Below, piece by piece: positions 26,694 through 32,613 of a stretch of 32,613 bases of DNA. The DNA lies in contig NZ_CALMPA010000002.1 of the NCBI RefSeq assembly GCF_937871615.1, positions 1-32,613 on the forward strand. The letters run 5' to 3'. A model generated the notes under the pieces. The model saw only the letters and a list, made by a program, of their open reading frames with translations. It did no database searches and had not been told where the DNA came from. The first letter of the stretch is position 1. Every line of letters starts with the position of its first letter. This DNA is from an uncultured Sphingomonas sp. Lineage in GTDB: Bacteria > Pseudomonadota > Alphaproteobacteria > Sphingomonadales > Sphingomonadaceae. A program made the translations under genes and the position numbers.

Positions 26694-27179
26694 ATGGAAA
26701 CGGAGGCGAAGGCCGCGCCGGGCAATGGCGGGCATCCGCGCTGGCCGGAAGCGGGGCGCGAGGCGTTTCTCGATTGCCTCGCCGCCACCTGCAACGTGGC
26801 GGCGGCGGCTGTGGCGGGCGGGGTGCACGAGCAGACGGTCCACAAATGGCGGCGCAAGGATGCCGCCTTTGCGCAAGCCTGGGGCGAGGCGCTGGCGCTC
26901 GGCTATGCGATGCTCGAAACGCGGCTCGTCGGCCATGCGCTTGCCGGGGAGGCGGACGGGGGCGTGATCGCCGGCGGGGAGGCGATGCCGGCGGTGTCGG
27001 TCGAGCTGGCGCTCAAGCTGCTCACCCGCCACCGCGACGCGCCGGGCAAGCCGCGCCGCGAGAACGGCCATCCGCGCCGCTATGCCGACAAGGACGATAC
27101 CGATCGCGTGATCCTCGCGCGGCTGGCGCAGATCGAGGCGCGGCGGGCGAAGGTGGCGGCGAGGGATCGCGCGAAGTGA
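26694..27179 (+). CDS. Small terminase subunit-like protein of GTA/phage head cluster
   Basis: This 161-residue protein starts the head cluster in the place of RcGTA gene g1, whose product acts with the large terminase in DNA packaging. The N-terminal half contains a helix-turn-helix (FLDCLAATCNVAAAAVAGGVHEQTVHKWRRKD, residues 24-56) like many TerS proteins. A helical part and a charged C-terminus (DTDRVILARLAQIEARRAKVAARDRAK) follow, suited to contact TerL. ATG 26694 follows GAAGGAGAGA. Its stop overlaps the TerL GTG. The call rests on position and the helix-turn-helix, since TerS sequences diverge strongly. Confidence 0.75.
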   Translation: METEAKAAPGNGGHPRWPEAGREAFLDCLAATCNVAAAAVAGGVHEQTVHKWRRKDAAFAQAWGEALALGYAMLETRLVGHALAGEADGGVIAGGEAMPAVSVELALKLLTRHRDAPGKPRRENGHPRRYADKDDTDRVILARLAQIEARRAKVAARDRAK

Positions 27180-28504
27180 CGGGCGGCGGGAAGGTCGATC
27201 CCACGCCCGCGATCGTCGATCGGCTGCTCGCGCTGCCGCCGCGCGAACGGCGCTCGGCGGTGCTGGCGATGACGCCGATGCAGCGGCGCGAGTTCCGCGA
27301 TCGCTGGGCGGCATGGGCGCATGACGGGCAATATGCCCCGCCCGGCGACTGGCGGGTGTGGCTGATCCGCGCCGGTCGCGGCTTCGGCAAGACGCGCGCG
27401 GGGGCGGAATGGGTCGGCGCGCTGGCGCGATCGGTGCCGGACGCGCGGATCGCCCTCATCGGCGCGACGCCGGACGATGTGCGCAAGGTGATGATCGACG
27501 GGCCAAGCGGGCTGATCGCGCTGGCGCATGAGGATCAGCCGCTGGAATGGAAGATGACGGCGGGCGTGGTGCGCTGGCCCAACGGCGCCACCGCCACCGT
27601 TTATGCCGCGAGCGCGCCGGAGCGATTGCGCGGGCCGGAACATCACTTCGCCTGGTGCGACGAACTGGGCAAATGGGGCCGGGGCGGCGAGGCGGCGTGG
27701 GACAACCTCATGCTGACGATGCGGCTGGGCGATCGCCCGCGCGTGCTGGTGACGACCACCCCGCGCCCGACGCGGCTGATGCGGCGCGTGATGGCGCTGC
27801 CCGGCGTGATCGAGACGCGCGGAGCGACGGAGGACAATCCGCACCTTCCCGACAGCTTCGTGGAGGCGATGGCGCAAAGCTATGCCGGGACGATGCTCGG
27901 CCGGCAGGAGCTGGAGGGCGAACTGATCGACGAGGTGGCGGGCGCCTTGTGGTCTCGCGGGTTGATCGAGGCGCGGCGCGTGGCGCTGGTGCCCGATGCG
28001 GTGCGCGTGGTGGTGGGCGTCGATCCGCCGGCGGGGACGGGGGGCGATGCGTGCGGCATCGTCGCGGTGGCGCTGGGTGCCGACGGACGCGGCTATGTGC
28101 TGGAGGATGCGAGCGTGGCGGGTGCGACCCCCGAGCGCTGGGCGCGCGCGGTGGCCGCCTGCGCCGAGCGGCGCGGCGCGGACCGGGTGATCGCGGAGAA
28201 GAATCAGGGCGGGGAGATGGTGCGCGCCACATTGCTCGCCGCCGATGCGGCGCTGCCGGTGACATTGGTGCACGCCAGCCGTGGCAAGGCGGCGCGCGCC
28301 GAGCCGGTCGCCGCGCTCTATGCGGCGGGGAAGGTGTGGCACGCGGGCGCGTTTCCGGCGCTGGAGGACGAGATGTGCGGGTTATCTGCGGGCGGCGGCT
28401 ATGAAGGGCCGGGCCGATCGCCGGATCGCGCCGATGCCCTGGTGTGGGCGCTGACCGAATTGATGCTCGGGCGGCGCGGGGCGGCGGCATTGCGGGAGTT
28501 GTAG
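27176..28504 (+). CDS. terL: Large terminase subunit
   Basis: TerL is the ATPase-nuclease motor that fills capsids with DNA; in RcGTA the homologue is g2. The 442-residue product has the Walker A motif RAGRGFGKTRAG (residues 65-76), a Walker B with catalytic Glu (FAWCDELGKWGRGG, D162-E163), the coupling motif LVTTTPRPT, and a C-terminal RNase H-like nuclease with Asp in VVGVDPPAG (D283) and the final DRADALVWALTEL. GTG 27176 overlaps the TerS stop (GTGA). The length is normal for GTA-type TerL. It is followed by a palindromic repeat and then the portal gene. Confidence 0.95.
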   Translation: MTGGGKVDPTPAIVDRLLALPPRERRSAVLAMTPMQRREFRDRWAAWAHDGQYAPPGDWRVWLIRAGRGFGKTRAGAEWVGALARSVPDARIALIGATPDDVRKVMIDGPSGLIALAHEDQPLEWKMTAGVVRWPNGATATVYAASAPERLRGPEHHFAWCDELGKWGRGGEAAWDNLMLTMRLGDRPRVLVTTTPRPTRLMRRVMALPGVIETRGATEDNPHLPDSFVEAMAQSYAGTMLGRQELEGELIDEVAGALWSRGLIEARRVALVPDAVRVVVGVDPPAGTGGDACGIVAVALGADGRGYVLEDASVAGATPERWARAVAACAERRGADRVIAEKNQGGEMVRATLLAADAALPVTLVHASRGKAARAEPVAALYAAGKVWHAGAFPALEDEMCGLSAGGGYEGPGRSPDRADALVWALTELMLGRRGAAALREL

Positions 28505-28518
28505 GCCGCCCGCTTCCC

Positions 28519-28598
28519 CGTTCGCGCCGAGCTTGCCGAAGCACGGATTTTTCTTCGGAAGAAAGAAGTGCAGCCCTTCGACAACCTCAGGGCGAACG
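28519..28598. repeat. REP-like palindromic repeat between terL and portal
   Basis: Two 23-base arms (28519-28541 and 28576-28598) are imperfect inverted repeats with four mismatches. They enclose a second inner stem (TTTCTT-CGG-AAGAAA). The arm text (CTTCGACAACCTCAG, GGCGAACG) resembles the dispersed palindromes I recall from sphingomonad intergenic DNA. It fills most of the 132-base gap inside an otherwise tight cluster. Confidence 0.7.
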
Positions 28599-28636
28599 GA
28601 CGGGGCACAGGAATTCCTCTCCCAAAGGAGACTAAC

Positions 28637-29731
28637 ATGAAATTGTTCGGCTGGAAGGCCGGGCGCGAGGGATCGCGTCCGGCGTTGTCGCGTGGCGGCG
28701 GCTATTTTGACGAGGCGGCGCGGTGGCCGCAGGGCTATGAGGCGCAGGTGCGTGCCGGCTATTGCGGCAACGCCATCGCGCAGCGCGCCGTCAGGCTGAT
28801 CGCGGAAAGCGTGGGCGGCGCGCCGCTCGACGGCTCCACGCCCGAACTGACGCGGCTGATGGCGACGCGGATCGGGGGCGAGCGGCTGCTCGGCGTGATC
28901 GCGGCGCAATTGCTGCTCCACGGCAACGCCTTCATCCAGATATTGCGCGATGCCGATGGCGCGGTGGTGGAACTCTATCCGCTGCGCCCCGAGCGCGTCG
29001 CGGTGGAGCTGGATGCGGGCGGCTGGCCGGCGGGCTATGCCTATCGCGTCGGCGGGCGGGTGACGCATCTGTCGGATGAGGAGGTGATCCACATCCGCAG
29101 CTTCAATCCGGTGGACGATCATTATGGCCTCGGCTGCCTCGGCGCGGCATCGGCGGCGGTGGCGATTCACAATGCGGCGGCCAATTGGAACAAGGCGCTG
29201 CTCGACAATGCCGCGCGCCCATCCGGCGCGCTGGTGTACGATCCGGGCGACGGATCGGCGATGACGGCGGAGCAGTTCCGCCGGCTGAAGGAGGAGATGG
29301 AGGCGGGGTTCGCCGGCGCGGGCAATGCCGGGCGCCCGATGCTGCTGGAGGGCGGCCTGAAATGGCAGGCGCTGAGCCTTTCCCCCGCCGATATGGATTT
29401 CGTCGGGCTGAAGGCGGCGGCGGCGCGCGAAATCGCGCTGGCGTTCGGCGTGCCGCCGATGCTGCTCGGGCTGCCGGGCGACGCGACCTATGCCAATTAC
29501 AAGGAGGCGAACCGCGCGCTGTGGCGGCTCACCGTGCTGCCGATGGCGGATGCCGTGCTTGGCGCGCTCGCCGCCGGGCTGGCGCGGTGGTTCCCCGACG
29601 CGCGGCTGGAGATTGATCCCGATCGCGTGCCCGCGCTGGTGGAGGATCGCGAGCGGCTGTGGCGGATGGTGTCCGCCGCGGACTTCATCACCGACGCGGA
29701 GAAGCGCCAGATGGTCGGGTGGGCGCAATGA
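28637..29731 (+). CDS. Phage portal protein (HK97 family, GTA type)
   Basis: The portal forms the dodecameric ring at one capsid vertex through which DNA passes; RcGTA g3 is the equivalent. The 364-residue product shows the family pattern: YCGNAIAQRAVRLIAESVGGAPL, LLLHGNAFIQILRD, LYPLRPERVAVE, DEEVIHIRSFNPVDDHYGLG, NWNKALLDNAARPSGALV, and FGVPPMLLGLPGDATYANYKEANRALWRLTVLPM. ATG 28637 has AAGGAG seven bases before it. The stop overlaps the next start (ATGA). The length is slightly short but complete. Confidence 0.95.
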   Translation: MKLFGWKAGREGSRPALSRGGGYFDEAARWPQGYEAQVRAGYCGNAIAQRAVRLIAESVGGAPLDGSTPELTRLMATRIGGERLLGVIAAQLLLHGNAFIQILRDADGAVVELYPLRPERVAVELDAGGWPAGYAYRVGGRVTHLSDEEVIHIRSFNPVDDHYGLGCLGAASAAVAIHNAAANWNKALLDNAARPSGALVYDPGDGSAMTAEQFRRLKEEMEAGFAGAGNAGRPMLLEGGLKWQALSLSPADMDFVGLKAAAAREIALAFGVPPMLLGLPGDATYANYKEANRALWRLTVLPMADAVLGALAAGLARWFPDARLEIDPDRVPALVEDRERLWRMVSAADFITDAEKRQMVGWAQ

Positions 29732-30021
29732 GCGCGGGGATCCTCGCGCAACTGATCGCGCAAGGCTCCGCCGGCGGAGCGGACCTCGCCACGCTGCGCG
29801 CGATCGCGGAAGAAGCGGGCGAACTGGGCGCGACGCGCGCGCTGACCCGGCTTGGCCTGGCGGACGATGAGGCGACGCGCGACGTGGCGGAGCTTCGCGC
29901 GCTGCTGACGGCGTGGCGCGATGCGAAAAGCAGCGCGTGGAAGGCGTTCGCCGGATGGTGCGCGGCGGCGCTGCTGGCGCTGCTCGCGGTGAAACTGGGG
30001 TTCGGCCAATGGATGAAGTGA
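29728..30021 (+). CDS. Small membrane-helix protein between portal and protease
   Basis: This 97-residue protein sits where RcGTA-like clusters carry a small gene often called g3.5; it may belong to DUF6127, but I am unsure. It has a helical, Ala-rich N-terminal region (LAQLIAQGSAGGADLATLRAIAEEAGELG) and one C-terminal hydrophobic segment (AGWCAAALLALLAVKLGFG) that could cross a membrane. Its function is unknown. ATG 29728 overlaps the portal stop, and its end overlaps the protease gene by 13 bases, so it is clearly translated as part of the operon. Confidence 0.8.
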   Translation: MSAGILAQLIAQGSAGGADLATLRAIAEEAGELGATRALTRLGLADDEATRDVAELRALLTAWRDAKSSAWKAFAGWCAAALLALLAVKLGFGQWMK

Positions 30022-30395
30022 CGCGCATCCGAGGCCATGCCGCGGTTTACGACCGGGTGGATCGCGCGGGCGATGTGATGCGGCGCGGGGCGTTTGGCGT
30101 GCCCGTGCCCGTCGCCGTGCCGCTGCTGATGCAGCATCGCGGCGCACCCGTCGGCACGATCGAGGCGATCCGCGAGGATGCGCGCGGGCTGTGGATCGAG
30201 GCGATCGTCGACGATGCGGATGCAGCGCGGCTGGTGCGCGGCGGTGCGCTGCCGGGGCTTTCGGTCGGCTATCGCGCGACGGCGACGCGGCAGGGGGCGT
30301 GGCGCGAGATATTCGCCGCCGATCTGGTGGAGGTGAGCCTCGTCGCCCGGCCGGCGCAGCCGCTCGCGCGGGTGGAACTGGTTTCAGGCGATTGA
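30009..30395 (+). CDS. Prohead protease, HK97 family
   Basis: This is the capsid maturation serine protease, equal to RcGTA g4. The 128-residue product has the core fold and catalytic pair: GHAAVYDRVDRAGDVMRRGAF, His43 in PLLMQHRGAPVG, Ser85 in ALPGLSVGYRA, and LVEVSLVARPAQPLARV. It is shorter than most HK97 proteases (commonly 180 or more), ending right after the core and lacking the C-terminal tail. ATG 30009 overlaps the preceding gene. A canonical terminator follows only five bases after the stop. The capsid protein next door lacks the scaffold domain this enzyme would normally remove. Confidence 0.9.
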   Translation: MDEVTRIRGHAAVYDRVDRAGDVMRRGAFGVPVPVAVPLLMQHRGAPVGTIEAIREDARGLWIEAIVDDADAARLVRGGALPGLSVGYRATATRQGAWREIFAADLVEVSLVARPAQPLARVELVSGD

Positions 30396-30399
30396 GATC

Positions 30400-30426
30400 G
30401 GGCGGCGCGAGTTCGCCGCCCTTTTT
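30400..30426 (+). terminator. Intrinsic terminator between protease and capsid genes
   Basis: An 8-bp perfect GC stem (GGGCGGCG at 30400-30407, CGCCGCCC at 30414-30421, six-base loop) is followed by TTTTT. This is a textbook Rho-independent terminator located inside a cluster whose genes are expected to be co-expressed. It would lower read-through into the capsid gene, or separate it as its own unit. Confidence 0.85.
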
Positions 30427-30488
30427 GCCGGCGACAGGGCCGGTTTTCCTCCCTCCCCCGTCGGGGCGAGGGCTTTGCGGAGGTGTGC

Positions 30489-31496
30489 ATGAACGAGATG
30501 GTGATGGCGCGGCCGGTGCTTGAAGGCGCGGCAGTGCAGACGGGAAGCCGCGTGTTCGCGGGCTATGTGCGCAGCGGCGCGACGATGGAGATGAAGGCGT
30601 TCAGCGGGGTTTCCGGCGACACGGGCGGCTATGCCGTTCCACGAGAGATCGACGCGGTGATCGACGCGACGCTGAAATCGGTATCACCGATCCGCGCGAT
30701 CGCCAATGTGGTGACGGTGGGGTCGGCGGGCTATCGCAAGCTCGTCACCACCGGGGGCACGCCATCGGGCTGGGCGGCGGAAAATGGCGCGCGGACCGAA
30801 ACGGGGACGCCAAGCTTCGTCGAGATCGCGCCGGTGATGGGCGAGCTTTATGCCAGCCCGAGCGCGACTCAGGCGATGCTCGACGATGCGATGTTCGATG
30901 TCGAGGGCTGGCTGGCGGGCGAGATCGCCGCCGAATTCGCCAAGGCGGAAGGCGCCGCGTTCGTCAACGGCAACGGCACCAATCGGCCCAAGGGCTTCCT
31001 CCAGGCGCCGACCGCCACCACCGGAGACGGCACGCGCGCGTTCGGCACGCTGCAATATCTGCCGTCGGGCGCGGCGGGCGATTTCTCCGCCAGCCCGCAG
31101 GAGCGGCTGATTGATCTGGTGCAGAGCCTGCGCGCGCCATACCGGCAGGGCGCGGTGTTCGTGATGAACGCCGCCACGCTTGCGCGCATCCGCAAGTTCA
31201 AGACCAGCGACGGCGCGTTCCTGTGGCAGCCGGGCCTGGCGCAGGGGCAGCCGGCCACCCTGCTCGGCTATCCGGTGATCGAGGCGGAGGACATGCCCGA
31301 TATCGCGGCCAATTCGTTGTCGATCGCGTTCGGCAATTTCAAGGCGGGCTATCTGATCGCCGAGCGCGGCGAAACCGCGATCCTGCGCGATCCCTATAGC
31401 AACAAGCCGTTCGTCGGCTTCTATGCCACGAAGCGGATCGGCGGCTGCGTCTCCAACAGCGAGGCGATCAAGCTGATGAAGTTCGCCGCGAGCTGA
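30489..31496 (+). CDS. HK97-fold major capsid protein without scaffold domain
   Basis: This is the shell protein of the GTA/phage head (RcGTA g5). The 335-residue product shows the HK97 family: FAGYVRSG, GGYAVPREIDAVIDATLKSVSPIR, GWAAENGARTETGTP, ELYASPSATQAMLDDA, AFVNGNGTNRPKGFL, FVMNAATLARIRKFKTSDGAFLW, LLGYPVIEAEDMPD and ATKRIGGCVSN. Only about 22 residues precede the YVRSG segment, where relatives carry roughly 90-110 residues of cleavable delta (scaffold) domain. No such domain is coded in the 93 bases before it. ATG 30489 follows GGAGG (30479-30483) by five bases; an in-frame GTG at 30483 is less likely. Hairpins lie on both sides. Confidence 0.94.
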   Translation: MNEMVMARPVLEGAAVQTGSRVFAGYVRSGATMEMKAFSGVSGDTGGYAVPREIDAVIDATLKSVSPIRAIANVVTVGSAGYRKLVTTGGTPSGWAAENGARTETGTPSFVEIAPVMGELYASPSATQAMLDDAMFDVEGWLAGEIAAEFAKAEGAAFVNGNGTNRPKGFLQAPTATTGDGTRAFGTLQYLPSGAAGDFSASPQERLIDLVQSLRAPYRQGAVFVMNAATLARIRKFKTSDGAFLWQPGLAQGQPATLLGYPVIEAEDMPDIAANSLSIAFGNFKAGYLIAERGETAILRDPYSNKPFVGFYATKRIGGCVSNSEAIKLMKFAAS

Positions 31497-31497
31497 G

Positions 31498-31523
31498 CTT
31501 CGATTTGCGCAAGCAAATCGAAG
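31498..31523. repeat. 11-bp perfect hairpin directly after the capsid gene
   Basis: CTTCGATTTGC (31498-31508) and its exact complement (31513-31523) enclose GCAA, a stable GNRA tetraloop. It begins one base after the capsid stop. No T-run follows, so it looks like an mRNA 3' stabiliser or processing stem more than a terminator. Confidence 0.8.
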
Positions 31524-31542
31524 ACTCGGCGCGACCGGGCGG

Positions 31543-31563
31543 CGAGGTCGCATAGCGACCTCG
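31543..31563. repeat. Second hairpin between capsid and spike genes
   Basis: CGAGGTCGC (31543-31551), loop ATA, and exact complement (31555-31563) form a 9-bp stem 20 bases after the first hairpin. The two fill most of the 114-base gap before the spike gene. Confidence 0.75.
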
Positions 31564-31610
31564 TCCGACGGTTGTGCCGCCACCCATCATCACAAGAAAT
31601 GAGGGCAGAA

Positions 31611-31877
31611 ATGGCCGATCAGTTTGCGAACAGCGCCGATAGTGTATCGGCGCCGGCGACGCGCGCGGTGGCGGTGGCACCGCATGACAGCAACGCGCTC
31701 AGCGATATTCCCAAGGCGCTCTATGTCGGGACCGGGGGCAGCGTGGCGATGCGCGGGGTCGCGGGGAATAGCGATCAGATCTGGAAGAACGTGCCGAACG
31801 GCGCGCTATTGCCGTTCCGCGCGCAATATGTCCGCGCGACGGGCACCACCGCGAGCGACATTCTGGCGCTTTATTGA
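31611..31877 (+). CDS. Head-spike base protein, RCAP_rcc01079-like
   Basis: The 88-residue product resembles the spike base family named after R. capsulatus rcc01079, whose protein sits on the GTA head and carries the fibre that binds host capsule. The conserved track is visible: a disordered start (ANSADSVSAPATRAVAVAPHD), then SDIPKALYVGTGG, IWKNVPNGALLPFRAQYVRATG and TTASDILALY at the C terminus. ATG 31611 follows GAGGG. In R. capsulatus the spike genes are outside the main cluster; here the gene is between capsid and adaptor. A fibre partner is not in the window. It could also be a decoration protein. Confidence 0.75.
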   Translation: MADQFANSADSVSAPATRAVAVAPHDSNALSDIPKALYVGTGGSVAMRGVAGNSDQIWKNVPNGALLPFRAQYVRATGTTASDILALY

Positions 31878-31891
31878 GTGGTAAGGCGAGC

Positions 31892-31962
31892 CCGGCCCGC
31901 TTCCCCACCCCGCCTCCCATTCAGGATACCATCGTGGGAGGCGGGGTGGGGGAGCGGGCCGG
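31892..31962. repeat. 28-bp stem-loop after the spike gene
   Basis: Arms 31892-31919 and 31935-31962 pair over 28 bases with a single mismatch that becomes a U-G pair in RNA; the loop is 15 bases. The arms are about 80% GC. There is no T-run. It is by far the strongest secondary structure seen in the window and lies 14 bases after the spike gene stop. Confidence 0.9.
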
Positions 31963-32008
31963 CGCCGCTCCCCGCACCAAGTGCGCCGCCAAAGTAGCGG
32001 AGACAGAC

Positions 32009-32056
32009 ATGATGACGATAATGACGACCGGCGCCGCGCGCCGGGGCGGACGATGA
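32009..32056 (+). CDS. Possible 15-codon leader peptide before the adaptor gene
   Basis: ATG 32009 with CGGAGA ten bases upstream opens 15 codons (MMTIMTTGAARRGGR) whose stop overlaps the adaptor ATG (ATGA). This arrangement could reinitiate translation on the next gene, which has no other good ribosome site. It may be chance. Confidence 0.3.
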   Translation: MMTIMTTGAARRGGR

Positions 32057-32604
32057 GCGCCGCCCCGATCCCCGCCGCCGCGATTGCCGCGGCGGTGGTG
32101 GCGGCGCGAGACCTGATGCGCAACGCGGGCGAAGGCGAACAGGCGCTGATGGAGCAGCTCGCCGGTGCCGCGATCCTGCTTGGCGAGGCGTTCACCGGCA
32201 GCCTGCTGATCCGCCGCACGGTGGAGGATGTGCTGCCCGCGTCCGCCGAATGGCGGATGCTGGCGGAAGCGCCGGTGAGCGCGATCGCCGGGATCACCGG
32301 GCTGCCCGCCGATGGCGCGCCGTTCGTGCTGCCCGCGGATGGCTATGCGATTGATATCGACAGCGGCGGGCGCGGCTGGGTGCGGGTGATGCAGCCGGGC
32401 AGCGCCGGGCGGATCGCGGTGAGCTACACCGCCGGGCTTTCGGGCGACTGGGACGGCGTGCCCGCGCCGATCGCGCAGGGCGTGATCGCGCTGATCGCGC
32501 ATCTGTTCGAGGATCGCGGCCGCGCGACGCAGCCGCCCGCCGCCGTCGCCGCGCTGTGGCGCCCCTATCGCCGCCTGCGGCTGGCGACGGAGCGGCGAGC
32601 ATGA
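32053..32604 (+). CDS. Head-tail adaptor protein (RcGTA g6-like)
   Basis: The 183-residue product is placed and built like the head-tail connector of RcGTA g6 and phage phiE125 gp8: a helical N-terminal part (IAAAVVAARDLMRNAGEGEQALMEQLAGAAILLGEAFTG), RRTVEDVLPASAEWRMLAEAPVSAIAGI, a beta core ending in GRIAVSYTAGLSGDWDGVPAPI and a final helix (QGVIALIAHLFEDRG) with ALWRPYRRLRLA. It would sit under the portal and join it to the tail. ATG 32053 is preferred as the family N terminus. Its stop overlaps the next ATG. Confidence 0.88.
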   Translation: MSAAPIPAAAIAAAVVAARDLMRNAGEGEQALMEQLAGAAILLGEAFTGSLLIRRTVEDVLPASAEWRMLAEAPVSAIAGITGLPADGAPFVLPADGYAIDIDSGGRGWVRVMQPGSAGRIAVSYTAGLSGDWDGVPAPIAQGVIALIAHLFEDRGRATQPPAAVAALWRPYRRLRLATERRA

Positions 32605-32613
32605 CGCGGGCGG
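32601..32613 (+). CDS. First codons of the next head-tail gene (partial)
   Basis: ATG 32601 overlaps the adaptor stop (ATGA) and the frame runs off the window end after MTRA. By RcGTA order it should be g7, but only 13 bases are visible. Confidence 0.4.

Noticed and set aside
26319-27314. N-terminal extension of the OmpA-family frame through the leader and terminase genes
   Set aside because: The signal peptide and the AAGGAGA site place the start at 26318; the extension is antisense to the small and large terminase genes.
28382-30028. 548-codon minus-strand frame opposite the portal gene
   Set aside because: It is antisense to a clear portal protein and spans a palindromic repeat; composition is Arg/His-rich.
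26500-32613. Active temperate prophage
   Set aside because: No integrase, repressor or replication genes are visible on this side and the gene order is that of RcGTA. The far side is outside the window, so this is provisional.
1-32613. CRISPR array, tRNA or rRNA genes
   Set aside because: No regularly spaced repeats and no cloverleaf or rRNA-like sequences were recognised by eye.

Overview
The window is GC-rich, densely packed alphaproteobacterial chromosome, most likely from Sphingomonas or a close relative. The clues are a MucR/Ros regulator without a zinc site, a DUF6456 protein, a sphingomonad-style DapF, FNR-controlled cbb3 oxidase genes next to hemN, and a head-gene cluster laid out like the RcGTA gene transfer agent. 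I saw no tRNA, rRNA, CRISPR array, integrase or IS transposase.

Region 1 (1-10861) is a low-oxygen respiration block. A minus-strand FNR-type regulator stops before its DNA-binding domain (46-438). Divergently, hemN (anaerobic haem synthesis) is followed by a small Cys-rich secreted-protein candidate and a complete FNR-type regulator. The full cbb3 oxidase set ccoNOQP-GHIS comes next, most genes overlapping by a few bases, and ends at a strong hairpin. Two perfect FNR boxes (TTGAT-N4-ATCAA) lie in front of hemN and in front of ccoN; the second is formed by the last codons of the fnr gene itself. The inferred logic is that FNR switches on haem supply, itself and the high-affinity oxidase when oxygen falls.

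Region 2 (10868-19061) holds mucR and then histidine utilisation. hutI-hutH-hutG-hutU run on the minus strand and hutF-hutC on the plus strand, divergent from one perfect palindrome that fits the HutC-subfamily GntR operator. The enzyme set is the five-step route (HutH, HutU, HutI, HutF, HutG), which ends in glutamate, ammonia and formate.

Region 3 (19068-26318) is mixed housekeeping: an XRE regulator divergent from a DUF6456 gene around a 13-bp palindrome, a DapF-family epimerase, a methyltransferase with an apparent one-base frameshift, a ClC channel/transporter with CBS domains, an APC amino-acid permease, and an OmpA-family lipoprotein-like or periplasmic protein.

Region 4 (26319-32613, continuing past the window) is the start of an RcGTA-like head cluster: small terminase, large terminase, portal, small membrane protein, prohead protease, HK97-fold capsid protein, a head-spike base protein, head-tail adaptor, and the first codons of the next gene. 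Unusual points are a capsid protein without the usual N-terminal scaffold domain, a spike-base gene placed inside the cluster, and strong hairpins in every gap around the capsid and spike genes, including a 28-bp stem and a canonical terminator just before the capsid gene.
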